Shown one piece after another: positions 7,700 to 16,894 of a stretch of 64,000 bases of DNA. The position numbers and the translations under genes are program-made. Source of the DNA: Clostridia bacterium. Its GTDB lineage: Bacteria; Bacillota; Clostridia; Oscillospirales; CAG-272. How positions within the stretch are numbered: position 1 is the stretch's first letter; every line of letters starts with the position of its first letter. The stretch lies in the NCBI GenBank assembly GCA_017399105.1, contig JAFQEJ010000041.1:1-64000 (forward strand), written 5' to 3'. Below the pieces are notes generated by a model. The model saw nothing but the letters and a program-made list of their open reading frames with translations. It made no database searches and was not told the origin of the DNA.

Positions 7700-9076
7700 A
7701 TGGCAGACAAGAAAATCCCCTACAAAATTTATCTCGAAGAGTCGGAGATGCCCCGTGCGTGGTACAATCTGCGCGCCGATATGAAGAACAAGCCGGCGCC
7801 GCTTCTCAATCCCGCTACCATGAAGCCCATGACCGCCGAAGACCTGAGTGTGGTATTCTGCGAGGAGCTGGTGAAGCAGGAGCTGGACGAAACCAATGCT
7901 TATTACGAGATCCCCGAGGAAATCCGCGATTTCTATAAGATGTACCGTCCCTCCCCTCTGGTGCGTGCATACTGCCTGGAGGAGAAGCTTCAGACACCTG
8001 CGAAAATTTACTATAAATTCGAGGGCAACAATACCAGTGGCAGTCACAAGCTCAATTCCGCTATCGCGCAGGCTTACTACGCAAAGAAGCAGGGGCTGGT
8101 CGGTGTTACCACCGAGACAGGCGCCGGTCAGTGGGGTACAGCACTCTCAATGGCATGCTCCTACTTTGGCCTCGACTGCAAGGTTTATATGGTCAAGTGC
8201 TCCTATGAGCAGAAGCCTCACCGCCGCGAGGTTATGCGTACCTACGGCGCATCGGTAACACCCTCCCCCTCCATGGAGACCTCGGTGGGCAGAAAGATTC
8301 TCGCCGAGCATCCCGGCACCACAGGCAGCCTCGGCTGTGCCATCTCGGAGGCTGTGGAGAAGGCAACCAACACCGAAGGCTATCGCTATGTGCTGGGCAG
8401 CGTGCTCAATCAGGTTATGCTTCATCAGAGCGTCATCGGTCTCGAGACCAAGATTGCGCTGGATAAGTACGATATCAAGCCCGACATCATCATTGGCTGT
8501 GCAGGCGGCGGCTCCAATCTGGGCGGTCTGATCGCACCCTTCATGGGTGAGAAGATCCGCGGTGAAGCCGATTACCGCATCATTGCGGTAGAGCCCTCCT
8601 CCTGCCCCTCGCTCACAAGAGGTGTCTATGCTTATGACTACTGCGATACCGGTATGGTATGCCCTCTTGCCAAGATGTATACGCTGGGCAGTGGGTTTAT
8701 TCCGGCAGCAAACCATGCGGGCGGACTTCGCTACCACGGCATGAGCTCCACCCTTTCCCAGCTCTATGACGATAAGCTCATGGAGGCGGTATCGGTGGCT
8801 CAGACCGAGGTGTTCGCGGCGGCAGAGCAGTTTGCCCGCGTGGAAGGCATCCTGCCCGCACCCGAGAGCAGCCATGCCATCAAGATTGCCATTGACGAGG
8901 CGATGCGCTGCAAGGAAACCGGCGAGGAAAAGACCATCGTCTTCGGTCTCACCGGCACCGGTTACTTCGATATGTATGCATATGAGAAGTTCCATGACGG
9001 AAAGATGGAGAACTATGTTCCCACCGATGAGGAGCTGGCAGTGGCACTTGCCAAGCTTCCCAAGGTTGAGGGCTGA
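7700..9076 (+). CDS. trpB: Tryptophan synthase beta-like enzyme (TrpB2 type)
   Basis: 458 residues, longer than the usual 390-410 residue TrpB1 and matching the TrpB2 group. The PLP-binding lysine lies in NNTSGSHKLNSA (about Lys117), and the phosphate-binding glycine loop is GCAGGGSNLGG (about residue 266). The N-terminal extension and the RPSPLVRA segment before the PLP site are typical of TrpB2. It should condense indole and L-serine to tryptophan. It has its own promoter and terminator, and no trpA or other trp gene lies in the window, so it may work as an indole-salvage enzyme or on O-phosphoserine, as proposed for some TrpB2 proteins. The start follows AAAGGAGAACCC. Confidence 0.9.
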   Translation: MADKKIPYKIYLEESEMPRAWYNLRADMKNKPAPLLNPATMKPMTAEDLSVVFCEELVKQELDETNAYYEIPEEIRDFYKMYRPSPLVRAYCLEEKLQTPAKIYYKFEGNNTSGSHKLNSAIAQAYYAKKQGLVGVTTETGAGQWGTALSMACSYFGLDCKVYMVKCSYEQKPHRREVMRTYGASVTPSPSMETSVGRKILAEHPGTTGSLGCAISEAVEKATNTEGYRYVLGSVLNQVMLHQSVIGLETKIALDKYDIKPDIIIGCAGGGSNLGGLIAPFMGEKIRGEADYRIIAVEPSSCPSLTRGVYAYDYCDTGMVCPLAKMYTLGSGFIPAANHAGGLRYHGMSSTLSQLYDDKLMEAVSVAQTEVFAAAEQFARVEGILPAPESSHAIKIAIDEAMRCKETGEEKTIVFGLTGTGYFDMYAYEKFHDGKMENYVPTDEELAVALAKLPKVEG

Positions 9077-9086
9077 GATTGAATTG

Positions 9087-9122
9087 AAGCAAAAAGGGTC
9101 GGAAGCTGATTTCGGCCCTTTT
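9087..9122 (+). terminator. Terminator of the trpB-like gene
   Basis: AAGGGTCGGAA pairs imperfectly with TTTCGGCCCTTT, followed by a T run. Confidence 0.8.
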
Positions 9123-9156
9123 TTCGTTTCTGCAGCGCATTTCTTTGTGTCAGCTC

Positions 9157-9185
9157 TTGACAAAAGCATCGATTTGTGTTATTCT
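9157..9185 (+). promoter_or_regulatory. SigA-type promoter of the pheS leader
   Basis: TTGACA (9157-9162) and TATTCT (9180-9185), 17-base spacer. Confidence 0.75.
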
Positions 9186-9191
9186 ATCATT

Positions 9192-9443
9192 GTATTTTCA
9201 AACGCTGTGATGGAGCCGGCGCGGCATGAAGCAAACCTGCAAAGAGAGTCCCGGAAGCTGAGATCGGGGTCGGGTTTCTGCCGTCTGCATTTCTCTCCGG
9301 AGCGGACAGGGTGATGGAATTTCCGGTAGCTCTGTACGGTGTGAGCCACGTTACAGGCTTGTGAGTGATGCGGCTTTTCTGCTGCATTAATTAGGTGGTA
9401 CCGCGGAGTGATGCTTCGTCCTATTTCGGACGGGCATTTTTTT
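9192..9443 (+). promoter_or_regulatory. T-box leader, specifier UUC (Phe), of pheST
   Basis: The leader contains AGAGAG and GCTGAGA Stem I motifs, the T-box core TTAGGTGGTACCGCGG (9391-9406), and a terminator (ATGCTTCGTCC pairing with GGACGGGCAT, then seven T's, about 9411-9447). The specifier is read as UUC at 9291-9293 in GCATTTCTCTCCGG, which fits phenylalanine and the downstream phenylalanyl-tRNA synthetase genes. Uncharged tRNA-Phe would favour antitermination. Confidence 0.93.
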
Positions 9444-9498
9444 ATTGCCGCTGTAATCTGCAAAAATATTATTTTCACATAAAGAAAGGTATATCACA

Positions 9499-10521
9499 AT
9501 GAAACAGATGCTTGAGTGCATTAAGCAAAACGCGCTTGAACAGCTTGCCTCACTTTCCGGTGAGGCGTCCGAGCTGGAGGCGCTGAAGGTACGCTATTTA
9601 GGCAAGAAGGGTGAGCTCACCGCAGTGCTTCGCGGCATGGGCAAGCTGACTCCCGAGGAGCGTCCTGTCATCGGTCAGATGGCAAACGAGGTTCGCGAGA
9701 TCATCGAGGCTGCCATCGAGGAAAAGGCTGCAGAGCTGAAGGAAAAGGCAAGAGCGGCAAAGCTGGCAGCTGAGCGGCTTGACGTTACCATGCCTGCCGA
9801 CATGAAGGAGCTGGGTCACCGTCATCCCCTGGCGCAGGTGGAGCGCGATCTCTGCGACATCTTCCTCAGCATGGGCTTTGACGTGGTGGAGGGTCCCGAG
9901 GTTGAGTATGACTACTACAACTTCCAGGCGCTGAACATCCCCGAAAATCATCCCGCTCGCGATACACAGGACACCTTCTACATCACCGAGAACATCCTGC
10001 TACGCTCCCAGACCTCGCCCGTACAGGTTCGTACCATGGAGCAGCAGAGACCCCCTATCCGCATTGTATCTCCCGGTCGTGTATACCGTTCGGATGCGGT
10101 GGATGCCACCCATTCGCCTGTGTTCCATCAGCTGGAGGGTCTGGTTGTTGACAAGGGCATCACCATGGGTGACCTGAAGGGAATGCTCGAGACCTTCGCA
10201 AAGAATATGTTTGGCTCTTCCACCAAGCTGCGCTTCAGACCGCACCACTTCCCGTTCACCGAGCCGTCGGCAGAGGTTGACGTATCCTGCTTTGTATGCG
10301 GCGGTGAAGGCTGCCGTCTCTGCAAGGGCGAGGGCTGGATCGAGATCCTCGGTGCAGGTATGGTACATCCCAACGTGCTGAAGGGCTGCAACATCGATCC
10401 CGATGAGTACAGCGGCTTTGCCTTCGGTCTTGGCATTGAGAGAATTGCGATGATCAAGTATGGTATTGACGATATGCGTCTGCTGTATGAGAATGATATG
10501 AGATTCCTCTCGCAGTTTTAA
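9499..10521 (+). CDS. pheS: Phenylalanyl-tRNA synthetase alpha subunit
   Basis: 340 residues, the usual length of PheS. The N-terminal coiled coil (about 1-90) is followed by the class II catalytic core with [22 protein letters not shown] (motif 2 region) and [16 protein letters not shown] (motif 3). The Cys-rich stretch [17 protein letters not shown] is normal for Firmicutes PheS. With PheT it forms the alpha2-beta2 enzyme that charges tRNA-Phe. The start follows AAAGAAAGG. It is controlled by the Phe T-box upstream. pheT does not follow at once: 257 bases of structured sequence separate them. Confidence 0.97.
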   Translation: MKQMLECIKQNALEQLASLSGEASELEALKVRYLGKKGELTAVLRGMGKLTPEERPVIGQMANEVREIIEAAIEEKAAELKEKARAAKLAAERLDVTMPADMKELGHRHPLAQVERDLCDIFLSMGFDVVEGPEVEYDYYNFQALNIPENHPARDTQDTFYITENILLRSQTSPVQVRTMEQQRPPIRIVSPGRVYRSDAVDATHSPVFHQLEGLVVDKGITMGDLKGMLETFAKNMFGSSTKLRFRPHHFPFTEPSAEVDVSCFVCGGEGCRLCKGEGWIEILGAGMVHPNVLKGCNIDPDEYSGFAFGLGIERIAMIKYGIDDMRLLYENDMRFLSQF

Positions 10522-10778
10522 GGAGTTATTGAGGAATATTTACAGGGATAATGTATAGCTGTCATTATTTGTGCAGCTGAGCGCAAACTTCGTTTGCGTC
10601 GAGGGGTAAAGGAACCAATCTCCATGGTGAATCTGTGGTTCCCCAAAGAAAAAGCCAAAGGCTTTTTCCAATGCCGAAGTTTCCTGCCCCCTCGAGCTCT
10701 CCTGACCTTCTTGGCTGTGCGATGGCAAGCTGTTAGGGAGAGCGAGGTTAATGTTTATAATCGAAAGGATATAGAATC
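10522..10778 (+). repeat. Structured spacer between pheS and pheT (possible inserted repeat)
   Basis: This 257-base gap has no convincing gene but several hairpins in a row. They are GCGCAAAC/GTTTGCGT (10581-10599), GGAACCA/TGGTTCC (10611-10642), AAAAAGCC/GGCTTTTT (about 10648-10668), and a long imperfect inverted repeat, CTCGAGCTCTCCTGAC against GTTAGGGAGAGCGAG (10691-10746). pheS and pheT usually lie almost adjacent, so an insertion is suspected. No second copy was found in this window. A pheT ribosome site (GAAAGGATATAGAATC) lies at the end. Confidence 0.5.
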
Positions 10779-13163
10779 ATGTTATTATCACTTGAATGGC
10801 TGAATGAATTCGTCAACACCGACGGCATTGAGCCTAAGGCTTATTGTGACAGGATGACCGACACCGGTTCCAAGGTCGAGGGCTATGAAATCCTCGGCTG
10901 TGACATCAAGAATGTGGTTGTCGGCAGAATTGAAAAGATCACCCGCCATCCCAATGCAGACAAGCTGCAGATCTGCATGCTGAATGTAGGCAAGGAGGAG
11001 CTTGTACAGATCGTAACAGGCGCGCAGAATGTATTTGAGGGCGCAATTGTGCCGGTGGCGCTGGCTCCCGCAGATCTGCCCGGCGGCGTTAAGATTAAGG
11101 CGGGTAAGCTGAGAGGCGAGGCATCCAACGGCATGCTCTGCTCGATTGCCGAGCTGGGACTCACCCTCCACGACATGCCCACCGCCATCGAGGACGGTAT
11201 TCTCATCATCGATGAGCCCTGCGAAATCGGTCAGGACATCCACGATGCGCTGAAGCTCAGCGATACGGTTGTTGAGTTTGAAATCACCCCCAACCGCCCC
11301 GACTGCCTTTCCATGATCGGTCTGGCAAGAGAGAGCGCCGCTTCCTTCACCCGTGAGCTGAGACTTCATACACCCACCGTCAAGGGCGGCTGCGGCAATG
11401 CCGAGGATTATATCTCGGTCGAGGTCAAGAACGATGTACTCTGCCCCCGTTATACCGCAAGAGTGGTCAAGAATGTCAAGATCGCACCTTCGCCCCTCTG
11501 GATGAGAGCGAGACTTCGTGCAATGGGCGTTCGTCCCATCAATAATATCGTCGATATCACCAACTATGTCATGCTCGAATATGGTCAGCCGATGCACGCC
11601 TTCGACTATGCATGCCTGGACGGAAGCCATATCATCGTCCGCGAGGCTGTGGAGGGCGAAGCCTTCAAGTCGCTTGACGATATCGATCACACCCTCAAGG
11701 CAGGCATGCTGGTCATTGCCGATGAGAATAAGCCTGTTGCCCTCGCCGGTGTTATGGGCGGAGCCAACAGCGAAATCAAGGATTCCACCACCACCGTTGT
11801 CTTCGAGAGCGCAAACTTCATGGGCAGCTCTGTCCGTGTCACCTCCCGTGCGCTGGGTATGAGAACCGAGTCCTCGGGACGCTTCGAGAAGGGACTTGAC
11901 CCCGAGAACACCATGGCGGCTGTCGATCGTGCCTGCGAGCTGGTTGAGCTGCTGGGCGCAGGTGAAGTCTGCGACGGTGTTATCGACGTGTACGGCGGCA
12001 AGAAGAAGCCCACCGTTCTCCCCCTCGATGCAGACAAGATCAACCGCTTCCTCGGTGTTGAGCTCTCCCGCGAGTACATGGAGGATATCTTCCGCACTCT
12101 CGGTTTCGGTGTTGCCGACGGAATGGTTTTCGTTCCCTCCTATCGTGCCGATGTTGAGTGCATGCAGGACCTGGCTGAAGAGGTGCTCCGCATCTACGGT
12201 TATAATACCATCAAGGCAACTCCCTTCGTGGCAGGTGTCAAGCCGGGACGTCTCACCGCAAAGCAGAGCTATGAGCAGGCAATGAAAGCCGCTCTCTGCT
12301 CGGTAGGCTACAGCGAAATCTGCACCTTCTCCTTCATCAGCCCCAAGTATTACGACAAGATCAATATGCCCGCAGAGGATGCGAGACGCACTTCTGTTGT
12401 CATCACAAATCCGCTGGGCGAGGACACCTCTGTTATGCGTACCACGCTGATGCCTTCCATGCTGGAGGTTCTGGCGCATAACGATTCCCACCACGGTGAC
12501 GGCGCCGCCCTCTATGAAATCGCCCGTGTTTATATTCCGGACGAAGACAAGACCAAGCTTCCCGCAGAGCCCCGCCGCATTGCCATCGGTATGTACGGCA
12601 AGGGTGACTTCTATGCACTGAAGGGCGTTTGCGAGACTATTCTCACCGAGTCGGGCATCAAGGGCGCATCCTACAAGGCATGCACCAGCAACAGCCTCTT
12701 CCACCCCGGACGCTGTGCAGAGATCTGGGCTGACGGCAAGCTCCTCGGTACCATGGGTGAGTTGCATCCCGATGTGGCTGAAAATTACGGCTTTGACTGC
12801 AGAGTCTATATTGCCGACCTCGACCATGAGACTCTCTTCGAGCTGAGCAGTACCGAGCGTCACTATACCGCACTTCCCAAGTATCCGGCAGTTACCCGTG
12901 ACTTCGCCTTTGTCTGCGATGAAGCGCTCGAGGTCGGTGCCATTGAAGATGTGATGACCCGTGCCGGCGGCAAGCTGGTGGTTGGCATCAAGCTCTTCGA
13001 CGTTTACCGCGGCGCACAGATTCCCGAGGGCAAGAAGAGTGTGGCGCTCAGCGTCTCTCTCCGTGCCGATGACAGAACCCTCACCGATGAGGAAGCTGAC
13101 AAGTGCGCGAAGAAGATTCTCACCGCCATCGAGAACGAGCTCGGCTTGAAGCTTCGCGCCTGA
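10779..13163 (+). CDS. pheT: Phenylalanyl-tRNA synthetase beta subunit
   Basis: 794 residues, the standard length. In order: EMAP/OB-type tRNA-binding domain (about 40-150), B3/B4 editing domain (about 210-370, with NRPDCLSMIGLARE before it), B5 domain (about 400-475), the inactive class II core, and a C-terminal FDX-ACB anticodon-binding domain (about 700-794, starting YPAVTRDFAFVCDE). It supplies tRNA recognition and Tyr-tRNA-Phe editing for PheS. It lies downstream of pheS in the T-box transcript. The stop TGA is followed directly by copy R1 of the dispersed hairpin repeat. Confidence 0.97.
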   Translation: MLLSLEWLNEFVNTDGIEPKAYCDRMTDTGSKVEGYEILGCDIKNVVVGRIEKITRHPNADKLQICMLNVGKEELVQIVTGAQNVFEGAIVPVALAPADLPGGVKIKAGKLRGEASNGMLCSIAELGLTLHDMPTAIEDGILIIDEPCEIGQDIHDALKLSDTVVEFEITPNRPDCLSMIGLARESAASFTRELRLHTPTVKGGCGNAEDYISVEVKNDVLCPRYTARVVKNVKIAPSPLWMRARLRAMGVRPINNIVDITNYVMLEYGQPMHAFDYACLDGSHIIVREAVEGEAFKSLDDIDHTLKAGMLVIADENKPVALAGVMGGANSEIKDSTTTVVFESANFMGSSVRVTSRALGMRTESSGRFEKGLDPENTMAAVDRACELVELLGAGEVCDGVIDVYGGKKKPTVLPLDADKINRFLGVELSREYMEDIFRTLGFGVADGMVFVPSYRADVECMQDLAEEVLRIYGYNTIKATPFVAGVKPGRLTAKQSYEQAMKAALCSVGYSEICTFSFISPKYYDKINMPAEDARRTSVVITNPLGEDTSVMRTTLMPSMLEVLAHNDSHHGDGAALYEIARVYIPDEDKTKLPAEPRRIAIGMYGKGDFYALKGVCETILTESGIKGASYKACTSNSLFHPGRCAEIWADGKLLGTMGELHPDVAENYGFDCRVYIADLDHETLFELSSTERHYTALPKYPAVTRDFAFVCDEALEVGAIEDVMTRAGGKLVVGIKLFDVYRGAQIPEGKKSVALSVSLRADDRTLTDEEADKCAKKILTAIENELGLKLRA

Positions 13164-13240
13164 GTCGACGGCATCGACGGTCAATTTCGGCGTTAGGCAG
13201 AGATCGCCGTAACCGCATACCACAAGGGTAGCGGTATACG
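13164..13240 (-). repeat. Dispersed hairpin repeat, copy R1
   Basis: Starts at the base after the pheT stop codon. The terminal hairpin GTCGACGGCATCGAC (13164-13178) is followed by GGTCAATTTCGGCGTTAG and a degenerate tail ending near CATACCACAAGGGTAGCGGTATAC. Read on the minus strand it aligns along its whole length with the copies near 17.4, 18.9 and 40.2 kb. Confidence 0.8.
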
Positions 13241-13271
13241 GAATTGCATCGGTTACGCAATTGAATAAGTT

Positions 13272-13312
13272 GAACCGCTCACCTGCGATTGCAGATGGGC
13301 GGTTTTTGTGTG
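13272..13312 (+). terminator. Terminator of the pheST transcript
   Basis: CCGCTCACCTGC and GCAGATGGGCGG form a stem with loop GATT, followed by TTTTTG. Confidence 0.8.
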
Positions 13313-13320
13313 GCATGTGA

Positions 13321-13358
13321 AAAGCCCCGGAGTCGCGCGGACTCCGAGGCTCGATTAG
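13321..13358 (-). terminator. Terminator of the TasA-like/beta-helix gene
   Basis: On the minus strand GCCTCGGAGTCC pairs with GACTCCGGGGC, followed by TTTT, 15 bases after the stop codon. Confidence 0.8.
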
Positions 13359-13373
13359 GGAGGAGAGATTAGC

Positions 13374-15680
13374 TTAGTGGATTGCTACACCGTCAATGGT
13401 GAGCGTACCGGTGGTGCCGGGAACAAAGCGTCCGTAGAGGTTGCTCTGTCCTGCGGGACGTGCGATTTCGGTTCCATTGTCATTCTGTATCAGTGTGTTG
13501 TCACTCTCGGTGATGTTATTGATGGTGAGTTCGCCGACATTGGCTGTACCAACAACGACACCTACACGATAACCATCATCATTGGATGTCAGAGTGTTAT
13601 TCTTGACGATACAGTCTTCAACAAGGCTATATGTCCACGCGTTATTGCCTGCATGACCATAAATGCCACCTACAGAGCCGGAACAAGTGATGGTATTGCC
13701 GATTACAGAACAATTTTTAATTGTAACATAGGTCTTTACAGGGCCGTCGTTAACATTGTTGTAGCCTGCTGTCCATCCGATCAGACCGCCTGTACGAGAA
13801 CCGTTGCCGCCTGTTACGGTACTGTTGAGAAGATGGCAGTTTTCAAGCGTGATAACTTTCATGGAGTCAACAGATTCGATGAATGCACCTGATCCGAGGG
13901 TGTTGGTGCTTACGATATTAGAATCAGCGATGGTCAGGTTCTTGATCACGATACCTGAGCCGCCTGCAAAGCCGCCTGCGAAGAGAGGAGCGGTGAGACC
14001 GGTAATGGTAGCGCCATTACCATCGATTGTGATGATGTCTGCGCCGTTATATCCGTCAACCTTAACAGGTGTCCAGGACTGACCTGTCAGATCAATGTCG
14101 CTGCCATCAAGCTCAATGAAGGTATTTCCTGCACCAGCCAGACCTGCAGCGGTAAGTGCACTTGCAAGAGATGCAGCATCGGTAACTTTTACAGTAGCTT
14201 TGGTAGAAATAATGTTGTTTTCATCAACAAAGGTGAAGGTAGTTACATCAGTATCAGACTCGTACATGTACTTGTCCTGATCGCCGGCCTGGCAGTTGAT
14301 GAAATAGCTGTTCTTTACAGTTACGGTTGTCGCTGCATTCAGATCGCCGATTGCAATACCGGGCTTTTCGGTGAGGTCTTCAAATGTACATGCATCGACA
14401 GTTACGGAACCAATTTCTGTACCATAAGCCTCATGAATCTTCAAGCCGCGAGTTCCTGAGAATACACAATTTTCAAATGTCACATTTCCGTTGGCAACCC
14501 AAACACCGTACATTTTTGCATTGGTGGAAAGATCTGAAGAGTCATTGTTATGACCTGCAAAAGAACAATCGATACAGGTAATATTTGCATCACCCTCAAA
14601 CATTACACCATCAGTAAAAACAACATTTTTGTATGTGTGGCTTCCGGTGAGCTCAAGATATGTAAATTCCCATGCGTATTCGCCGTTTTCGTATGTGTAA
14701 CATGTTTTGTCTACGACAGTAAGATTTTCAAGTCCTACATCAACAGGATCAGTACCATTACCAGTGAATGTAACTTGTGCATCACTGGTTACACCGACCA
14801 AAATAGCACCGGTTACATAAGTATCATTTCCGACATAATGCAGATCAACTTGACCATTGATACCAATTAATTTATGACCGGCTGTGAGTGCTGCTGCAAG
14901 CTCATCTGTAGTACTTACGATAACATCTGCCTGTTCAGCAAATTTATCGTAGTTAGGGCCGAAGCTGTCAGTCTCATATTCAACCTGAGTTGCTACGAGC
15001 GAGAGGCCGGTCTTGAACATAAGCGGAGCAGAAGTGTCGTTTTTGTCAATGGTTCCGTCATCTTTAAGCATGTATGCATACTTACCGTTGTTCAGATTCC
15101 AGTTGTTATCATCATCACCGGGCTCCCAGTAGAGAACAATACCGTATTCCTGTTCGCTTGTACCTTTATCCTTGGGATAAAGAGTACCTGTGATATTGGT
15201 ATTGGAGAAGTCGCCGAAGTTGTCGCCGACCATATCGAGAACCGCCTTACGCTGTGCTTCCTCTGTGCCGGTAACAGCGATTTTTTCATCAAGAATAGCA
15301 ATCTTGACAACGTCGGAAAGCTTATAGTTGGTCTCTTTGTCATCAGCTTCAACTACATAGTTTTCGCCGATAACATCCATCATCAGGCGGTACTTGAGAG
15401 CGAGGGTGCCCTCGTTGACAACCTTGATGTTCTTGTAGATCACCTTGCCGGGCTCCCAGAGGGTAGCCTCGTCGAACAGCTTGTGATTTGCATCGACCTT
15501 CTTATTTTCGTCTATGTCGTAGACCTCCACATCGAGGTTGCCTGCGACAATCTTGTTGATTCCGCTTTCAACGGAATCTGTGAACCACGCAAACGTTGTT
15601 CCAACTAACATGGTGCAGCACAGGAACAGTGCCAGTAAGCTGGTGAGCAACGCGCGTTTCTTCATTTTCGCGTTCTTCAT
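13374..15680 (-). CDS. Secreted TasA-like protein fused to a beta-helix domain
   Basis: 768 residues from the ATG at 15680, chosen for the TTTAGGAGG site ahead of it; upstream in-frame codons lack one. The N-terminus has basic residues, a hydrophobic core and GTTFAWFTDSVESGINKI, the mark of SipW-type signal peptides in TasA/camelysin proteins. Residues to about 220 resemble TasA (AGNLDVEVYDID, WEPGKVIYKNIKVVNEG). Two similar segments follow (DELAAALTAGHKLIGI near 245 and AASLASALTAAGLAG near 505). Each leads into short rungs such as VTFENCVFSG, VTVDACTFEDL and VTIKNCSVIGN, typical of a right-handed beta-helix. It is probably a surface or biofilm filament or adhesin. No sipW gene lies in the window. 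The gene is more AT-rich than its neighbours. Confidence 0.82.
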   Translation of the reverse strand: MKNAKMKKRALLTSLLALFLCCTMLVGTTFAWFTDSVESGINKIVAGNLDVEVYDIDENKKVDANHKLFDEATLWEPGKVIYKNIKVVNEGTLALKYRLMMDVIGENYVVEADDKETNYKLSDVVKIAILDEKIAVTGTEEAQRKAVLDMVGDNFGDFSNTNITGTLYPKDKGTSEQEYGIVLYWEPGDDDNNWNLNNGKYAYMLKDDGTIDKNDTSAPLMFKTGLSLVATQVEYETDSFGPNYDKFAEQADVIVSTTDELAAALTAGHKLIGINGQVDLHYVGNDTYVTGAILVGVTSDAQVTFTGNGTDPVDVGLENLTVVDKTCYTYENGEYAWEFTYLELTGSHTYKNVVFTDGVMFEGDANITCIDCSFAGHNNDSSDLSTNAKMYGVWVANGNVTFENCVFSGTRGLKIHEAYGTEIGSVTVDACTFEDLTEKPGIAIGDLNAATTVTVKNSYFINCQAGDQDKYMYESDTDVTTFTFVDENNIISTKATVKVTDAASLASALTAAGLAGAGNTFIELDGSDIDLTGQSWTPVKVDGYNGADIITIDGNGATITGLTAPLFAGGFAGGSGIVIKNLTIADSNIVSTNTLGSGAFIESVDSMKVITLENCHLLNSTVTGGNGSRTGGLIGWTAGYNNVNDGPVKTYVTIKNCSVIGNTITCSGSVGGIYGHAGNNAWTYSLVEDCIVKNNTLTSNDDGYRVGVVVGTANVGELTINNITESDNTLIQNDNGTEIARPAGQSNLYGRFVPGTTGTLTIDGVAIH

Positions 15681-15821
15681 TTTAGTGCCTCCTAAATTTA
15701 TTTTGAGATATTTAAACGCTGATACTATTGTATCACACCTTACTGTAAAAATCAAGGACTACATGCAAAGAAAATTAAAGTATTATTTTTAATTGTTCAT
15801 AAATGTATGACAAAAAATTCA

Positions 15822-15854
15822 CAAAAAGAATGCCCGTCCAAAGACAAGGCATTC
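15822..15854 (-). terminator. Terminator of the nifS-nifU-mnmA operon
   Basis: On the minus strand GAATGCC and GGCATTC form a stem followed by TTTTTG, just after the mnmA stop codon. Confidence 0.8.
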
Positions 15855-15863
15855 TGATAAAAA

Positions 15864-16892
15864 CTATTCAATAAATCCGCCGAAGGCGAGATCGCCGCCG
15901 ATATAGCCGACAGCACTCTGTCCCGGCGTTGCGGCGCGGACCGGCTCATCAAAGGTGATCTCGGCACTGCGTCGGTCGGATGAAAAGCTGACTTCAGCGC
16001 TCTGCGCTTTTGCACCGTAGCGTACCTTCACATCACAGCGAACCGCGTTTCCGCAGGCATCCTCGGGGGCGAGCTTCTGGAAATTGAGTCCGCGCACTCG
16101 GATGGTGCGGCTCATCTCACCGCCGGCAGGAGCGATGTGGATGTGGTTTGTCTCGGGCTCAATGCGGGTGATGAAGTAAGGGCGTCCCAGCGCAATGCCA
16201 AGCCCCTTCCGCTGTCCCACGGTGTAGTGAATGATGCCGTTGTGACGTCCGACTACCTTGCCCGTTTCGTCCACAAAGTCCCCCTCGGGAAAGCGTCCCA
16301 GACGTGCTTCGATGAAGGCGGCGTAGTCATGATCGGGGATGAAGCAGATCTCCTGACTCTCCTTGCTCTCGGCGGAGGAATAGCCAAGGGCGCGGGCGGA
16401 GGCACGGATATCAGCCTTCGAGAGAGATGCCAGCGGCATCATGAGCATGGCAAGCTGATCCTGGGTGAGCTGCCAGAGGACATAGCTCTGATCCTTGCTC
16501 ATATCGGCGGCGCAGCGGATGAAACAGCGTCCCTTCTCGCTGACTGCACCGCAGTAGTGGCCGGTAGCCGCCCGGTCAAAGCCATGCTCGCGGGCGAAAT
16601 CCACAAGAACTGCAATCTTCGCGTAGCGGTTGCACATGATGCAGGGATTGGGGGTGCGTCCCGCCGCGTACTCCGAAATGAAGTTGCCAACCACAAATTC
16701 GTTGAAGGCTTCGGCGGCATCGACGATGTGCAGAGGAATATCAAGCTCGCCTGCAACTCGCTCAGCGCCTTCGATGTCGGTGTGCTCCGAGAAGCGCAGC
16801 GCACAGCCCTCGACGCTGTGACCCTCATCAAGCAGTGCACGTACCGCCCATGTGGAGTCGAGTCCGCCGCTGAGACCTACTAAAATCCGCAT
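15864..16892 (-). CDS. mnmA: tRNA-specific 2-thiouridylase
   Basis: 342 residues, close to the family norm of 350-370. The PP-loop ATP site is GLSGGLDST at residues 7-15. The two catalytic cysteines lie in TPNPCIMCNRYAK (about 88) and SQEICFIPDHDYAAF (about 187). The enzyme places sulfur on U34 of tRNA-Lys, -Glu and -Gln. It is the last gene of nifS-nifU-mnmA, two bases after nifU, so NifS is the likely sulfur donor. The first loop has GGLDST where many MnmA have GGVDSS, a conservative change. Confidence 0.95.
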   Translation of the reverse strand: MRILVGLSGGLDSTWAVRALLDEGHSVEGCALRFSEHTDIEGAERVAGELDIPLHIVDAAEAFNEFVVGNFISEYAAGRTPNPCIMCNRYAKIAVLVDFAREHGFDRAATGHYCGAVSEKGRCFIRCAADMSKDQSYVLWQLTQDQLAMLMMPLASLSKADIRASARALGYSSAESKESQEICFIPDHDYAAFIEARLGRFPEGDFVDETGKVVGRHNGIIHYTVGQRKGLGIALGRPYFITRIEPETNHIHIAPAGGEMSRTIRVRGLNFQKLAPEDACGNAVRCDVKVRYGAKAQSAEVSFSSDRRSAEITFDEPVRAATPGQSAVGYIGGDLAFGGFIE

Positions 16893-16894
16893 GC

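Noticed and set aside
9312..9326. GGAATTTCC as the Phe specifier of the pheS T-box
   Set aside because: It lies too far 3' of Stem I; GCATTTCTCTCCGG aligns better with the other T-box in the window.
10788..13316. An 842-residue open frame on the minus strand
   Set aside because: Antisense to pheT, low-complexity composition and no start signal.
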